Shown here piece by piece: positions 50,160 through 59,447 of a stretch of 64,000 nucleotides of DNA. The position numbers and the translations under genes are program-made. Source of the stretch: Lachancea thermotolerans CBS 6340. Taxonomy: Eukaryota; Ascomycota; Saccharomycetes; Saccharomycetales; Saccharomycetaceae. The notes beneath the pieces are model-generated. The model had not been told where the DNA came from. It did not search any database and worked only from the letters and a program-made list of their open reading frames with translations. Position 1 is the stretch's first letter; every line of letters begins with the position of its first letter. Where the stretch lies: positions 434,001 through 498,000 of the forward strand of contig NC_013084.1 of the NCBI RefSeq assembly GCF_000142805.1. The letters run 5' to 3'.

Positions 50160-51866
50160 ATGGGCGAAGAAGAGGGCCGACCTGGGTCGATTGAGTTAGA
50201 CGAAATACACAGCTCAAAAGGCGAGAGCACGGTGCCGAGCTTTCCTGATACTGGGGAGGAAGAAGATCTTGAAAAAGATTTCAGAGATCCCAATACTTTC
50301 CCATATATTCTGCTTTCCTTATGGCTCAATACCTCTATATGCGCGGTAGATGGAACGATTATCTCGACCACGATGAACGAGATAGCTTCGATCTTTCAAG
50401 AGGCCTCCAAGGTTACCTGGGTCGCAACAGCTTACATGCTCACAACTTGCGCGGTACAGCCCCTATACGGCAAAACCAGTGATCTTCTGGGCAGAAAGAA
50501 GTGTTTGCTTTTCGCAGAGGTAGTCTTTATTGTCGGTCTCGTGATGTGTGGGGCGGCTCGTACGATCGAGGAGCTGATAGTAGCAAGAGCCATTTGCGGT
50601 GTCGGGGGGTCTGGCCTAGGCGCTATGTGCAATATCATACTCTCAGATCTTGCTCCCCTCTCACAGAGATCGATATACTGGGGTTGGGGCTCGGTTATAT
50701 GGGGCTTTTCTCAAAGTGTCGGCGGCCCCCTTGGTGGCCTGCTCTTGAACTGGTTCGGGGTTCGAGGTCTTTTTGTAGTCCAGATACCGTTCTGTCTTTT
50801 CAGTCTTTCTCTCACTGTTAAGTACATACATGACCTGTCGAATCAGACACAGGGCACCTGGCGCGACATTGACTTTGCTGGTAGTTTCTGCCTTATAACC
50901 GGCATTTCTGCTTTTATCTTCTTATGCTCGTCTTCGGGAGATGTAACTGATGACAGTGCGGTGTCTCTCTTTAAAGTGGGCTGTTTCCTAATCACGGTCC
51001 TATCCGTCAGTGGATTCATTTATGTGGAGAAAAATGTCGCCGCCAAGAGCATCTTGCCAGCCGAAGTGCTAAAAGGGTCTCTTGGAGTTATCAGCTTTAT
51101 ATATGGGCTTGCGTCGATGCTCAGTTACGTGGGGCTATTTGTAGTTCCGTTGTATCTACAGTTAGTCTGGGGCGTCAGCGTAGCGGGATCTGGTGGTTAC
51201 ATCATGTATGCTGTGATCTCCACGTCGATAGGCTCCTTTGGAAGCGGCTGGCTCCTCAGGAAATATGGAGCACCAGATAAGGATGCTACTCTTCTCAATT
51301 CAGGTATGATGCTCATTGGCAGCACGCTGATAAACACATTGGGGTTTTTCGTAATGTTCAAGAATATCCTTGAAATAAAGCCTGCCTTCGAAGGCGTAAA
51401 GAGCCCGTCGCCCGATCAGAAGTTCTGGTTTCTGTTAGGATTCGCCATTATGGGCCTTTCGGCGGGGTTCCAGAGTGTCTCAGTGATGCTATACACAGTC
51501 GCTAAAGTAGGGAGAAAAGGACAGGCGTCTTCAACCAGTGTCACATTCCTCTTCAGGTCACTAGGCAATGTCTTGAGCGTTTCGATATCATTGAGCGTTT
51601 TTGTCGCATCCCTGAAAGGCAAGTTGAAGTCGTACTTCCAAGGACAGCAAAGCGATCTCTACAGAAAGCTCTTGAAAGAAAATGCGTTCTTGAGGAGCGG
51701 GGAAGTGCCCAGCGACCAGTTAAAGGATCTTTTGCAAGTCTTCAAAAGTGCAATAGTGAAAGCGTTTTGGCCGTCGGTTGTGTGCTGCTTTCTGAGCGTT
51801 ACCTTCGCAGGTGTCCTGTTTGTAATGATTAGGAGGTCCAGGCGTTTTGCCGGATTAAGCGCGTAG
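50160..51866 (+). CDS. DHA2-family transporter, VBA1/VBA2-like (vacuolar basic amino acids)
   Basis: The 568 aa protein is a 14-helix major facilitator of the drug:H+ antiporter-2 group. An acidic cytosolic N-terminus of about 50 residues precedes ILLSLWLNTSICAVDGTIIS, the Asp-bearing first helix. QPLYGKTSDLLGRKK is motif A, ARAICGVGGSGLGAM follows, and QSVGGPLGGLL resembles motif C. The C-terminal loop and last helix (LYRKLLKENAFLRSG...) recall S. cerevisiae Vba1. Vba proteins move Lys, Arg and His into the vacuole. A plasma-membrane drug exporter of the same family is the alternative. It is not at the place of a YBR or YGL relative and may be an insertion. It converges on USE1 with 9 bp between stop codons. 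Confidence 0.75.
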   Translation: MGEEEGRPGSIELDEIHSSKGESTVPSFPDTGEEEDLEKDFRDPNTFPYILLSLWLNTSICAVDGTIISTTMNEIASIFQEASKVTWVATAYMLTTCAVQPLYGKTSDLLGRKKCLLFAEVVFIVGLVMCGAARTIEELIVARAICGVGGSGLGAMCNIILSDLAPLSQRSIYWGWGSVIWGFSQSVGGPLGGLLLNWFGVRGLFVVQIPFCLFSLSLTVKYIHDLSNQTQGTWRDIDFAGSFCLITGISAFIFLCSSSGDVTDDSAVSLFKVGCFLITVLSVSGFIYVEKNVAAKSILPAEVLKGSLGVISFIYGLASMLSYVGLFVVPLYLQLVWGVSVAGSGGYIMYAVISTSIGSFGSGWLLRKYGAPDKDATLLNSGMMLIGSTLINTLGFFVMFKNILEIKPAFEGVKSPSPDQKFWFLLGFAIMGLSAGFQSVSVMLYTVAKVGRKGQASSTSVTFLFRSLGNVLSVSISLSVFVASLKGKLKSYFQGQQSDLYRKLLKENAFLRSGEVPSDQLKDLLQVFKSAIVKAFWPSVVCCFLSVTFAGVLFVMIRRSRRFAGLSA

Positions 51867-51875
51867 TCTTGGACT

Positions 51876-52706
51876 TCACATTTTAGGGAATATTTTGACA
51901 ATCATGTATGTTAATAACAGACTGAGGAACATAAACAGTATGCACCCAAGGTAAAAGAGTAGCCCAACTTTGGAGTTGTGGTACTTTTTCAGCTTGCCGC
52001 CCAAGTTTGTAAGACTCCGGGAAGTGGCTTGTAACCCCAACTCGGTAGCTTTGAGAACAGTGGAGTCTTCCTCAAGAGCATTTTGAAATGCTTCAGCGCC
52101 CATTTTTAAGCCGGACACCAATTGTGACATGTCACTAATGAGCTCCTCCTGCAAGTTATTGTGCACTTGCATCTGCTTCTCTGTGTTGGCGCTTTGGTCT
52201 GCGCCCGAAGAACTACCACGACGATTCCCCAAGAGCCGGCTTCTGAGCTGCCCTAAACTTTCCTCTTCTTCACCTTCAGGACCAGCGGCCTTTTCAATAT
52301 TTTCGAAGTCCTCTTCCTGGCGGCCGGTGTCCTCCGAATCAAAGTCCACGCTATAGCGTTTCGATTTCATTGACTCCATGAGATGCTCGTGCTCCGCAGT
52401 CAGCTTCGCCCTCGAGCTGTGTCTAGTCATCAAGGCTGAGCACTCAAGCTCTTCAAAAGCATTTCTGTAATCATCCAGCTCTGAACTGCCATGTTTCGGG
52501 GCTCGGAGCTGGCTTTCCACCGCGGACTTTCGCAAAAGGGCCAAGTTCGCGAGGGCTTTAGTGCTTATAATGTCTTGTAAAACAGGGTCATCGCTAAAAC
52601 TGAGTTCCTCTGCGATCACAGGCTCGAGAGCACGCTTCCAATTATCGAACGGACCTCCGTACATTGCTTTATGTGTCTGCAGTTGAGGAAGAACAGACAT
52701 TACCAT
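51876..52706 (-). CDS. USE1: ER SNARE for Golgi-to-ER retrograde transport
   Basis: The 276 aa protein has a SNARE-like coiled coil at about 195-245 (NNLQEELISDMSQLVSGLKM...STVLKATELGLQ) and a C-terminal anchor at about 252-272 (VGLLFYLGCILFMFLSLLLTYMIV). A zero-layer Asp (in EEDSTVL) in place of Gln is consistent with Use1. The protein pairs with Ufe1, Sec20 and Sec22 on the ER. It lies between SRM1 and LSG1, as YGL098W does between YGL097W and YGL099W. It is somewhat longer than the S. cerevisiae protein (245 aa). An alternative start two codons in (52700) is possible. Confidence 0.87.
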   Translation of the reverse strand: MVMSVLPQLQTHKAMYGGPFDNWKRALEPVIAEELSFSDDPVLQDIISTKALANLALLRKSAVESQLRAPKHGSSELDDYRNAFEELECSALMTRHSSRAKLTAEHEHLMESMKSKRYSVDFDSEDTGRQEEDFENIEKAAGPEGEEEESLGQLRSRLLGNRRGSSSGADQSANTEKQMQVHNNLQEELISDMSQLVSGLKMGAEAFQNALEEDSTVLKATELGLQATSRSLTNLGGKLKKYHNSKVGLLFYLGCILFMFLSLLLTYMIVKIFPKM

Positions 52707-53380
52707 CAGTGCCGCCTGCGTTTGAACTTTACTACTTCGTTCAAGAGAGCTTCACGGCCACGTGAACAAAGAGAATGACAACTCGCGAAACCGAGGAAAC
52801 AGAACTGCTATACCCAGCTTCGCGAGCTGTGTATTGGAGGCTGTTGCTAATAACACTGCAAAAATGGTTTGAATTAGACCTAAGCCCCACGAAGAAGTCT
52901 CCCGTTTCAACTCGCAAGAGAACCTTATAATCTTGTTGAATGTGATCCTTTTAGCGATATTCACATAATAGTGTGACTACTTCGTGTTGATGATTACGCG
53001 CAGACAGAGGGACGAGCCACGCTACGTGACGACTTGCAAACCCGTGCTATGTTTTCATTCATAAAGCTAGTCCCAATGTTCACTTTGTTGTTGATGAAGA
53101 ACACTCAAAGAATGGATCAAGCGGAATTTCGATAAGCACAATATAAAAACTTAAACCTACGGTCGCTTGTCGCACTCATTGTGCGTTGGGAGGCTAGGAG
53201 GGCCGTACTACACTGCATATAATTCAACCACGTGAGCATGCATCGAACCTTTCATGAGAGAAAGGGGAGTACTTATTATGAGCACATTGATAAGTCTCTT
53301 ATCAGTTATATATAAAAGGAGTGTCATTAAATTTTACCATAGACTTGAGTGACAGGGTTCAAAAAGCGGACAGTTTCATC
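52707..53380. promoter_or_regulatory. Divergent region USE1 / CPS1
   Basis: About 670 bp. The CPS1 side holds GATAAG sites and a TATA box (separate entry). A minus-strand frame at 52752-52964 starts with GTG and has no support as a gene. Confidence 0.45.
53288..53319 (+). promoter_or_regulatory. Paired GATAAG inverted repeat and TATA box of CPS1
   Basis: TGATAAG-TCT-CTTATCA (53288-53304) is a perfect inverted repeat of two GATA-factor sites. TATATAAAAGG (53309-53319) follows, 61 bp before the CPS1 ATG. A third GATAAG lies at 53131-53136. GATAAG sites bind Gln3/Gat1 and Dal80 in nitrogen catabolite repression. Confidence 0.75.
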
Positions 53381-55102
53381 ATGTCTGACTATTTGCCGAT
53401 AGGCGGCAGTAAGCCCCGCGGAATATTTGAAAGGAGAAGACTGCTAGCAACTGTTGTGCTGGGGGCGTGCGCATTGCTAAGTGTGATATTGCTAGCTGGT
53501 CATACAGTCAATTCGCCAAACAACAAAGACTCAATTTGTTCAGAATGCGCTGGCTTTAAGGCATTGAGACCTGCGTTTAACAAGTCGCTCAACCACATTC
53601 TGTACAACCAAGATTACAAAATGTCCGTGATTGAGAAGCTAGCTGGCGCGGTCAAGATCCCAACAGAAATCTTCGACTTCACACCAAGTCCCTCAGACGA
53701 TCCAGAAGCGTGGGTACATTTCCAGGAGCTACATGAATACCTAGAAACTCAATTCCCATACGTTTACGAAAAAGCACAAGTTGAGAAAATTGACGGGTTC
53801 GGCTTGTTGTTTACCTGGCAAGGTTCAAAGCCTGACTTGAAACCACTATTACTAATGGCCCACCAAGATGTTGTTCCGGTCGAACCAAATACGGTCGATA
53901 TGTGGACTCACCCGCCTTTTAGCGGCTTTTACAATAGCTCGGAAGATTTGATCTACGGCCGTGGAACCGCTGACATCAAACAGCTCGTGGTCTCTCACTT
54001 GGAAGCTGTCGAACGGTTGATGCTAGACGGATTCAAGCCTCAAAGAACCATCATGATCTCATTCGGCTGTGACGAGGAAGCCTCTGGCTCATGCGCTGCA
54101 AAGATAGCTCAACACATCGAAAAGAGATACGGGGCCAACAGCATATATGCGATCCTTGATGAAGGTGGGCAGGTAGGAGAAGTAGACGGCGTTTATTTCG
54201 CGGAACCTGTAACATCAGAAAAGGGATACCTTGATGCAGAAATCACTGTTTTCACACCCGGCGGACATTCCTCTGTCCCTCCTGACCACACATCCATTGG
54301 TATTCTAGGCGAACTCATCGTTGACCTCGAAAAAGACCCATACGACATACTAATCGAAGAAAACAACCCAGCACTGGAGACTATTAAGTGCTTTATCAAA
54401 TTTGGCGCTATCAAAGATGAGGAAATTGCCAAACATCTGAGCAAGAACAATTTGAAGAAGCTTGGGACCGCACTTGACAACCGGCTAGCCCTCAAGTACC
54501 TTTTTAAGACATCTCAAGCGCTGGATATTGTGTCCGGAGGCATTAAAGCCAATGCCTTGCCTGAGTCTGCTACCGTTTTAGTCAACAACAGAATTGGCAT
54601 GCATTCATCGGTAAACGAGACGCTAGGGCACATCATGAAACATGTACAGTCAAAAGCCGAAACGTACAACCTCGGCATCAAGGTCTTGGCCGGCCGTTAC
54701 TCCAAAGAAGAAACCGCGGAAGTTATCAAGCCCGTTACCGAGAGCGGGCGGTTTGTGATTAGGCTTCTGGACCCTCTAGAGCCTGCTCCTTTCTCTCCAA
54801 CAAGTGGTAGCCAAGTCTGGGATATCATCTCTGGCACAACGGTAAGCACTTACAAACAAAAGCTCTTCGGTGGCGAAGATGCCAAAGTGTACATCACGCC
54901 AGCACTCAGCACAGGAAACACAGACACAAAGTCCTTCTGGAACCTAACTAGGAACATCTACAGATACAGCGGAAGTCTGCAGTACAAAGAATCCAACGAA
55001 CATACTGTCGATGAAAAAAACTCGGGGCTGTCTCTTCTATCAGGTGTAGCATTCATGTATCAGTACATTCCGAATGTTGACGCGTACGCTACAGACGCCT
55101 AA
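53381..55102 (+). CDS. CPS1: Vacuolar carboxypeptidase S (M20 metallopeptidase)
   Basis: The start is the ATG at 53381 (MSDYLPIGG); the open frame before it begins with GTG and would run through the TATA-proximal leader. The 573 aa product is close to S. cerevisiae Cps1 (576 aa). It has a short cytosolic tail with Lys11, a single signal-anchor helix (about 21-41) and a lumenal M20 peptidase. Zinc and catalytic motifs are LLMAHQDVVPV, GRGTADIKQ, the Glu pair in CDEEASG, GGHSSVPPDHTSIGI and a distal SGNTDTK with His in EHTVDE. The enzyme is delivered to the vacuole lumen via multivesicular bodies to release C-terminal residues from peptides. GATAAG sites fit nitrogen control. Confidence 0.94.
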   Translation: MSDYLPIGGSKPRGIFERRRLLATVVLGACALLSVILLAGHTVNSPNNKDSICSECAGFKALRPAFNKSLNHILYNQDYKMSVIEKLAGAVKIPTEIFDFTPSPSDDPEAWVHFQELHEYLETQFPYVYEKAQVEKIDGFGLLFTWQGSKPDLKPLLLMAHQDVVPVEPNTVDMWTHPPFSGFYNSSEDLIYGRGTADIKQLVVSHLEAVERLMLDGFKPQRTIMISFGCDEEASGSCAAKIAQHIEKRYGANSIYAILDEGGQVGEVDGVYFAEPVTSEKGYLDAEITVFTPGGHSSVPPDHTSIGILGELIVDLEKDPYDILIEENNPALETIKCFIKFGAIKDEEIAKHLSKNNLKKLGTALDNRLALKYLFKTSQALDIVSGGIKANALPESATVLVNNRIGMHSSVNETLGHIMKHVQSKAETYNLGIKVLAGRYSKEETAEVIKPVTESGRFVIRLLDPLEPAPFSPTSGSQVWDIISGTTVSTYKQKLFGGEDAKVYITPALSTGNTDTKSFWNLTRNIYRYSGSLQYKESNEHTVDEKNSGLSLLSGVAFMYQYIPNVDAYATDA

Positions 55103-55991
55103 GCTTCCCGGCTCGCTGCTAAAGTTCTCAGCATCTCAAACATTCTGCCAATCTACGCAAGAGTGTCACGAATATACTTCGTAATTTTAAAAATTTAGCG
55201 CCCGCTACTATCAAACTACGAACTGTGGGTTTCAGTCGGTGTTAGCGAAAGGGCGCAGGGATTAACCATATTCTAGGCTTCTTGAGCTTACTTCTTCATG
55301 CGTGGGACGCCTTTCAAACAACCCTATCTCCGAAAAGATACGCTTCCTAATGAGAAATACTCTCAATAGGAGACTGGAATTGCCGAGAGACTTTGAGCAT
55401 GTTGAAAAGTGTTAAAGAGCCTTGGTTTGTTAAATAAAAGACCTTGGAAAAGTACCTCTTCGAAAAAGACAACGCTTTATATACAGAAAAATTATAATAG
55501 TAGGGTAACACTTACATTTGAACCCTTAAGTTCTTGAACGGTGTCAAGGTTTAAAGCACATCTGACTTGGAAATTTAATGCTGTATGGCGTCAACATGAT
55601 GATAGCCCGGGGTCCCTAAAATATGGTATGTTGATAGTGGTGCGTATCAAGGCTAATTGCGAATAACAATACCCTTTTCAGGGTGATCTTTAAATATGCA
55701 TCTGTCATTTCCTTTTCATAAAATGCACATAGACCCTTGCGGGCAGCACACTGCTTTTAACCAAATGAAGAATAGGTTATGCCATTGAAATAATATTCAA
55801 GGTTAAATATTCGAGATTCTTAGTTTCAACCATTAATTACTAGCAATAGCTTGGACACCACTTCTTCGAAAAACTAATTGAGGGGAATTTGCTCGCTGTA
55901 AATACCGTCTTGTATTTATTTTGTGTAGATCTATAAGTACTACGAATGTTCCGATTTCCAGATGTGCTCTTGGAACTAAAAATGCTATGAA
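55103..55991. other. Long A/T-rich convergent gap, no gene recognised
   Basis: About 890 bp between the 3' ends of CPS1 and LSG1, where no promoter for either gene is needed. It contains TATA-like sequence (TTTATATACAG near 55487) and a C-box-like ATGATGA near 55596. I found no matching D box, cloverleaf or protein frame. It might hold an unrecognised non-coding RNA, a replication origin or a gene relic. Confidence 0.4.
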
Positions 55992-57911
55992 TTAATCTGA
56001 GAATTTAGCCCTTGTCTTACCCTTCTTGTTTTTTTTGTTGTGTTTTTTGCCACCGCTCGACTCAGCCTGAGTCTTGTGGAATGGGTTTGTAAGCTGCCCT
56101 TTGACACTGCTCATCTTGAAGAACTCGTTATCTAAGTCTTCGGCAGCGTTGTACAATGCCGCTTGCTTACCACCATGGTTCACGGACCTAGCCTCTTTTG
56201 AGTCACCTTCTTTACCGATGTGTGCAGAGAAGGTCAGTTTACCTAAGTCACGAGCCAGGTCGAAATCTTCTAAATTTTTCGACTTTACGGCATCCGCTAA
56301 TTGTTCTTGTCTTGTTTGAGGTAGTTTGTCGAATGTGTAGATGTCTTCGTTGAACTCTTCGCATTCTTCTCTCGTGTAAGGAGTATCATCTTCTAGATGG
56401 GGAGGAGGGTTTATGTACAACAGCTTACCGTTGACATAGTCTTTAAGGATGTATCTACTGGCCCTAGATTCATCTGCCGCACCAAAGCCCTGAGTCATAT
56501 AACCACGAGCTCTGGCATAGGAAACCAAAAGCTCCTGAGCAGTGGGTTTCCCAGTTCCGCCTTCGTCCGCAGACTTCGTTTGTATGTGAATACCATAAAT
56601 GGCTTCTAGGAAGTACTTGGGGACTCTTTCCGCTACCAGGCTACAAGGCCCAATGTAGTCTCTTAGCTGATCAATGGGCAAAACACCATTGCACACCAAT
56701 TCGCCCTTGTTGTAGGCAAAATTTGGGAAAACCAAACCGGGACAGTCACACAGCATTACACGCTCGGACAGCTTTATGGTTTGAAAGTGCTTAGTTTTAC
56801 CGGGCGTCGAGGAGACTGATACTTTCTTGGAGCCAACCAATGCATTAATTGTAGATGATTTACCGACATTTGGGTAACCGACTAAACCAATTTGAATGAG
56901 CGGTTCCTGGCCTGGAAGAGGCGAAATAAGTGGATGGTTAGGTGCCTTTGATAGGAACAACTCTTCCAATTGATCAATTTTCAGAATTTGAATTTTATCT
57001 AGAACTTCCTGATCGACCTTTTCGCCATCAATCTCTGAGATTTCCTCTTCCTCAATTTCTTTGTGAACGTAATCCTCGCCGAGCTCGTTCTGCTTCTCAA
57101 GAATTTCGTTGGCCCTAGCCGCGGAAAAGAATGTGAATGAAATGTTTCTGGATATGAAATATTTCGCCCATATAATCCTCTGCTTTCTGGTCAACAAATC
57201 GGCCTTGTTAACCAAAAGCAGGTTTTGCTTTCCTTCGTTTAGCTCCTTAACGTATAACTCAAGGTCCACAGATCTGAACAAGAGTGGATCACGGGCATCC
57301 ACAATCTGAACAACAAGATCTGATCTCTCAATAACTCTCCACAATTGTCTCCAGACTTCAATATTTCTTTCAAAGGGTGTTAGCAACAGGTCCTCATTGC
57401 TTTCTTGCAGAGTCGCTAGTTTACGTCTCCACTCTAAGAATGCGTCTTTCTCTTGTCTCTCGAGTTGGAACCTCGTCATACTTTCATTCCATGCTGGTCT
57501 TCTAGGAACAATTAGGTTACGTGCTTGGCTTCTTTGCTTTTCGTTAAGTTGTTGTTTCTGAGCGTTTGAAAGAGTTACGCCTTGCGATCTTGCATCACTG
57601 CCAGCGTCCATACGAATAATTTTGACATTTGAGTGTCTGTCCGCTGCAAAGTCTTTGTCAGCCAGTTCTGCGGTATTCAGAAACTCGTCCAGTGCCGATT
57701 CTTGTGTCACAGATCTAAGTTTGACCCAATTTGCTTCGTGTTTATCGGTAGTGAAACGCATTTCGCCATCGGGCAAGATTTGAACTTCATTTTCCTTTTG
57801 ACGCGCAGTTCTGATAGCCCTTCCAAGCCCAATCGTATTTTTGTTCTTACGCTGGATAGGCTTGGGACCCTTTGGTGCTTTCCACTTTTTAGGAGGTTCT
57901 TTAGGAGGCAT
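55992..57911 (-). CDS. LSG1: Circularly permuted GTPase for 60S ribosome maturation
   Basis: The 639 aa protein shows the YawG/YlqF order of GTPase motifs. DARDPLLF and NKAD (G4, about 232) come before the P-loop GYPNVGKSS (G1, about 343) and DCPGL (G3), which defines circular permutation. The N-terminus is basic (PPKEPPKKWKAPKGPKPIQRK) and the C-terminus is Lys-rich (KKHNKKNKKGKTRAK). Yeast Lsg1 (YGL099W, 640 aa) releases Nmd3 from cytoplasmic pre-60S particles. Length matches almost exactly. PAC and RRPE motifs lie just upstream of its ATG. Confidence 0.96.
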   Translation of the reverse strand: MPPKEPPKKWKAPKGPKPIQRKNKNTIGLGRAIRTARQKENEVQILPDGEMRFTTDKHEANWVKLRSVTQESALDEFLNTAELADKDFAADRHSNVKIIRMDAGSDARSQGVTLSNAQKQQLNEKQRSQARNLIVPRRPAWNESMTRFQLERQEKDAFLEWRRKLATLQESNEDLLLTPFERNIEVWRQLWRVIERSDLVVQIVDARDPLLFRSVDLELYVKELNEGKQNLLLVNKADLLTRKQRIIWAKYFISRNISFTFFSAARANEILEKQNELGEDYVHKEIEEEEISEIDGEKVDQEVLDKIQILKIDQLEELFLSKAPNHPLISPLPGQEPLIQIGLVGYPNVGKSSTINALVGSKKVSVSSTPGKTKHFQTIKLSERVMLCDCPGLVFPNFAYNKGELVCNGVLPIDQLRDYIGPCSLVAERVPKYFLEAIYGIHIQTKSADEGGTGKPTAQELLVSYARARGYMTQGFGAADESRASRYILKDYVNGKLLYINPPPHLEDDTPYTREECEEFNEDIYTFDKLPQTRQEQLADAVKSKNLEDFDLARDLGKLTFSAHIGKEGDSKEARSVNHGGKQAALYNAAEDLDNEFFKMSSVKGQLTNPFHKTQAESSGGKKHNKKNKKGKTRAKFSD

Positions 57912-57960
57912 GTCGATAATCGATGAGTTTTGAAGAGTCTTCTCAACGATACTTTAGAGG

Positions 57961-57988
57961 GCGATGAGCTTAATATTAATAAAATTTT
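57961..57988 (-). promoter_or_regulatory. PAC and RRPE motifs upstream of LSG1
   Basis: GCGATGAGCT (57961-57970) is a full PAC element and AAAATTTT (57981-57988) an RRPE-type element, 50 to 77 bp upstream of the LSG1 ATG. Together they mark ribosome biogenesis genes. Confidence 0.7.
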
Positions 57989-58105
57989 CCGTATCCTAGA
58001 ACCTTTCGTCTTACATGATAGGTGACACCTACATCGCCTCTAGCCGTGGTGATCCACGACATACATCAGTTGAACGACATAGCATGACCATGGCAGATAT
58101 TCCTC

Positions 58106-59374
58106 TTATTCGTCCCACAACTGAACAACTTTGTCGTAGAAGGAGCAGGTGGCAACAAATTTATGGCCCCAGTCACCGCCGTAACACATTGATTCGTGAT
58201 TTTTCTTGGTATAGGTTTCAATGATAAAATCGTCCCCATCTACACGCAGAATTTTGGCTCCGTCGTACATGCAGCAGACTAGTAACTTGTTTGATTCGCT
58301 GTCTTGTGCATTTTGAGGCGACTCGGCAAATCTCCAAACACCCCCACCTAAATTGGAGCTGCTGGAGTTCGCGACTGGTACATTAACGCCTGGATATATA
58401 GAATCTCCCATCATGCGTAATTCTAATGATCTTATGTGGTCGTCATACGAGCCTGTTAGAATGCTAGTAGGCTTGTTGGCTCGGAAAGTGCTTGAGCTGC
58501 ATTTTATTGCAACCACACCCGCTTCATGAATCCTTGAATTAGACCATACAGTCTCCAGGGTGCGCAGGTCATGAGCTGCTATGGCAGAGTCATCCCCACC
58601 TGTAAACACAACATTTTCAAAAGGCGCAAGGCAGCCATATTCAGCCGTCCAGCATTCTAGAGCATGCTGATAGTCGAGCGTGACAGAGTCAACGTTCAAA
58701 ACAGAAGCCTGGCGCCCTTGAACATCTAGGAGATTTGTTTCAAGTTTAGAATATTGCGTGGAAAGCGCTTGAGATGTGAAAACCTCAGACTCGTGTTTGA
58801 GATCTAGGACACGCGTTTCCCCATTGGTTGCTGTTACCAACAGGTTCTCGGGCGTCCTTGGGGAGAAATGAAGAGAAGTTATTAGTGTATCGGCGTCGAA
58901 AACTTGCAGATTAGCTATGCGAAGCAGCTTTAAAGTCCTATCAGAGGCAATGGATTCGTACTCTATCCTCCATAGTTCGACGTTTCCGGTGGAGTGGGCA
59001 GATGCCATTAGTGTATCATCGAAGGGAGACAACTTAAGATCCAAGACTGCACCATATGTATCATAAGTCCCCAGAGGGCCGAGATTCTTGTCAAGTACAT
59101 CAATTGATCCTGTTCTAGCTCCGCTAGGTTTATCCAGGTCGTAGGTACCCAAAATGATGAAATCATCACGGAAGATGCGCAAACAGCATGGCGGCTTATT
59201 GGTGTGGCTCACTGCCTTAGCCTCGGACTCCGGGGCGGTCATATAGGACAAGAGCGATAGAGCAGGTACCTTTAAGGCGTTTAACTCTCCAGCGTTTACT
59301 TGAGGTCGTCTTTTATGATTCCAGAAAATTGTGAACTTTTCATGTTGATTAGTGTCGCGTACCGGAAGATCCAT
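58106..59374 (-). CDS. DPH7: WD40 methylesterase of diphthamide synthesis
   Basis: The 422 aa protein is a WD40 propeller; strands with DTLMASAHSTGNVELWRIE, NVVFTGGDDSAIAAHDLRT, PTSILTGSYDDHIRSLELR and a final FVATCSFYDKVVQLWDE are visible. GGDDS and GSYDDHIR-type blades with the AHDLRT loop match yeast Dph7/Rrt2 (YBR246W, 387 aa). That enzyme removes the methyl ester from the diphthine intermediate on elongation factor 2 before amidation by Dph6. It lies between LSG1 and ISW1, its neighbour in S. cerevisiae (YBR245C). Only 73 bp separate its ATG from the divergent ISW1 ATG. Confidence 0.88.
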   Translation of the reverse strand: MDLPVRDTNQHEKFTIFWNHKRRPQVNAGELNALKVPALSLLSYMTAPESEAKAVSHTNKPPCCLRIFRDDFIILGTYDLDKPSGARTGSIDVLDKNLGPLGTYDTYGAVLDLKLSPFDDTLMASAHSTGNVELWRIEYESIASDRTLKLLRIANLQVFDADTLITSLHFSPRTPENLLVTATNGETRVLDLKHESEVFTSQALSTQYSKLETNLLDVQGRQASVLNVDSVTLDYQHALECWTAEYGCLAPFENVVFTGGDDSAIAAHDLRTLETVWSNSRIHEAGVVAIKCSSSTFRANKPTSILTGSYDDHIRSLELRMMGDSIYPGVNVPVANSSSSNLGGGVWRFAESPQNAQDSESNKLLVCCMYDGAKILRVDGDDFIIETYTKKNHESMCYGGDWGHKFVATCSFYDKVVQLWDE

Positions 59375-59447
59375 CTAAGAAACATAATCTGCGTCTTTGG
59401 TATCATTTTGTATCAGCAACTTCGAGCTTACCGTGTGCTTTATATCA

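Noticed and set aside
52752-52964. 70-codon minus-strand frame upstream of USE1
   Set aside because: It starts with GTG rather than ATG and has no recognisable feature.
55560-55690. C/D snoRNA with ATGATGA near 55596
   Set aside because: No D box (CTGA) lies at a fitting distance on either strand.
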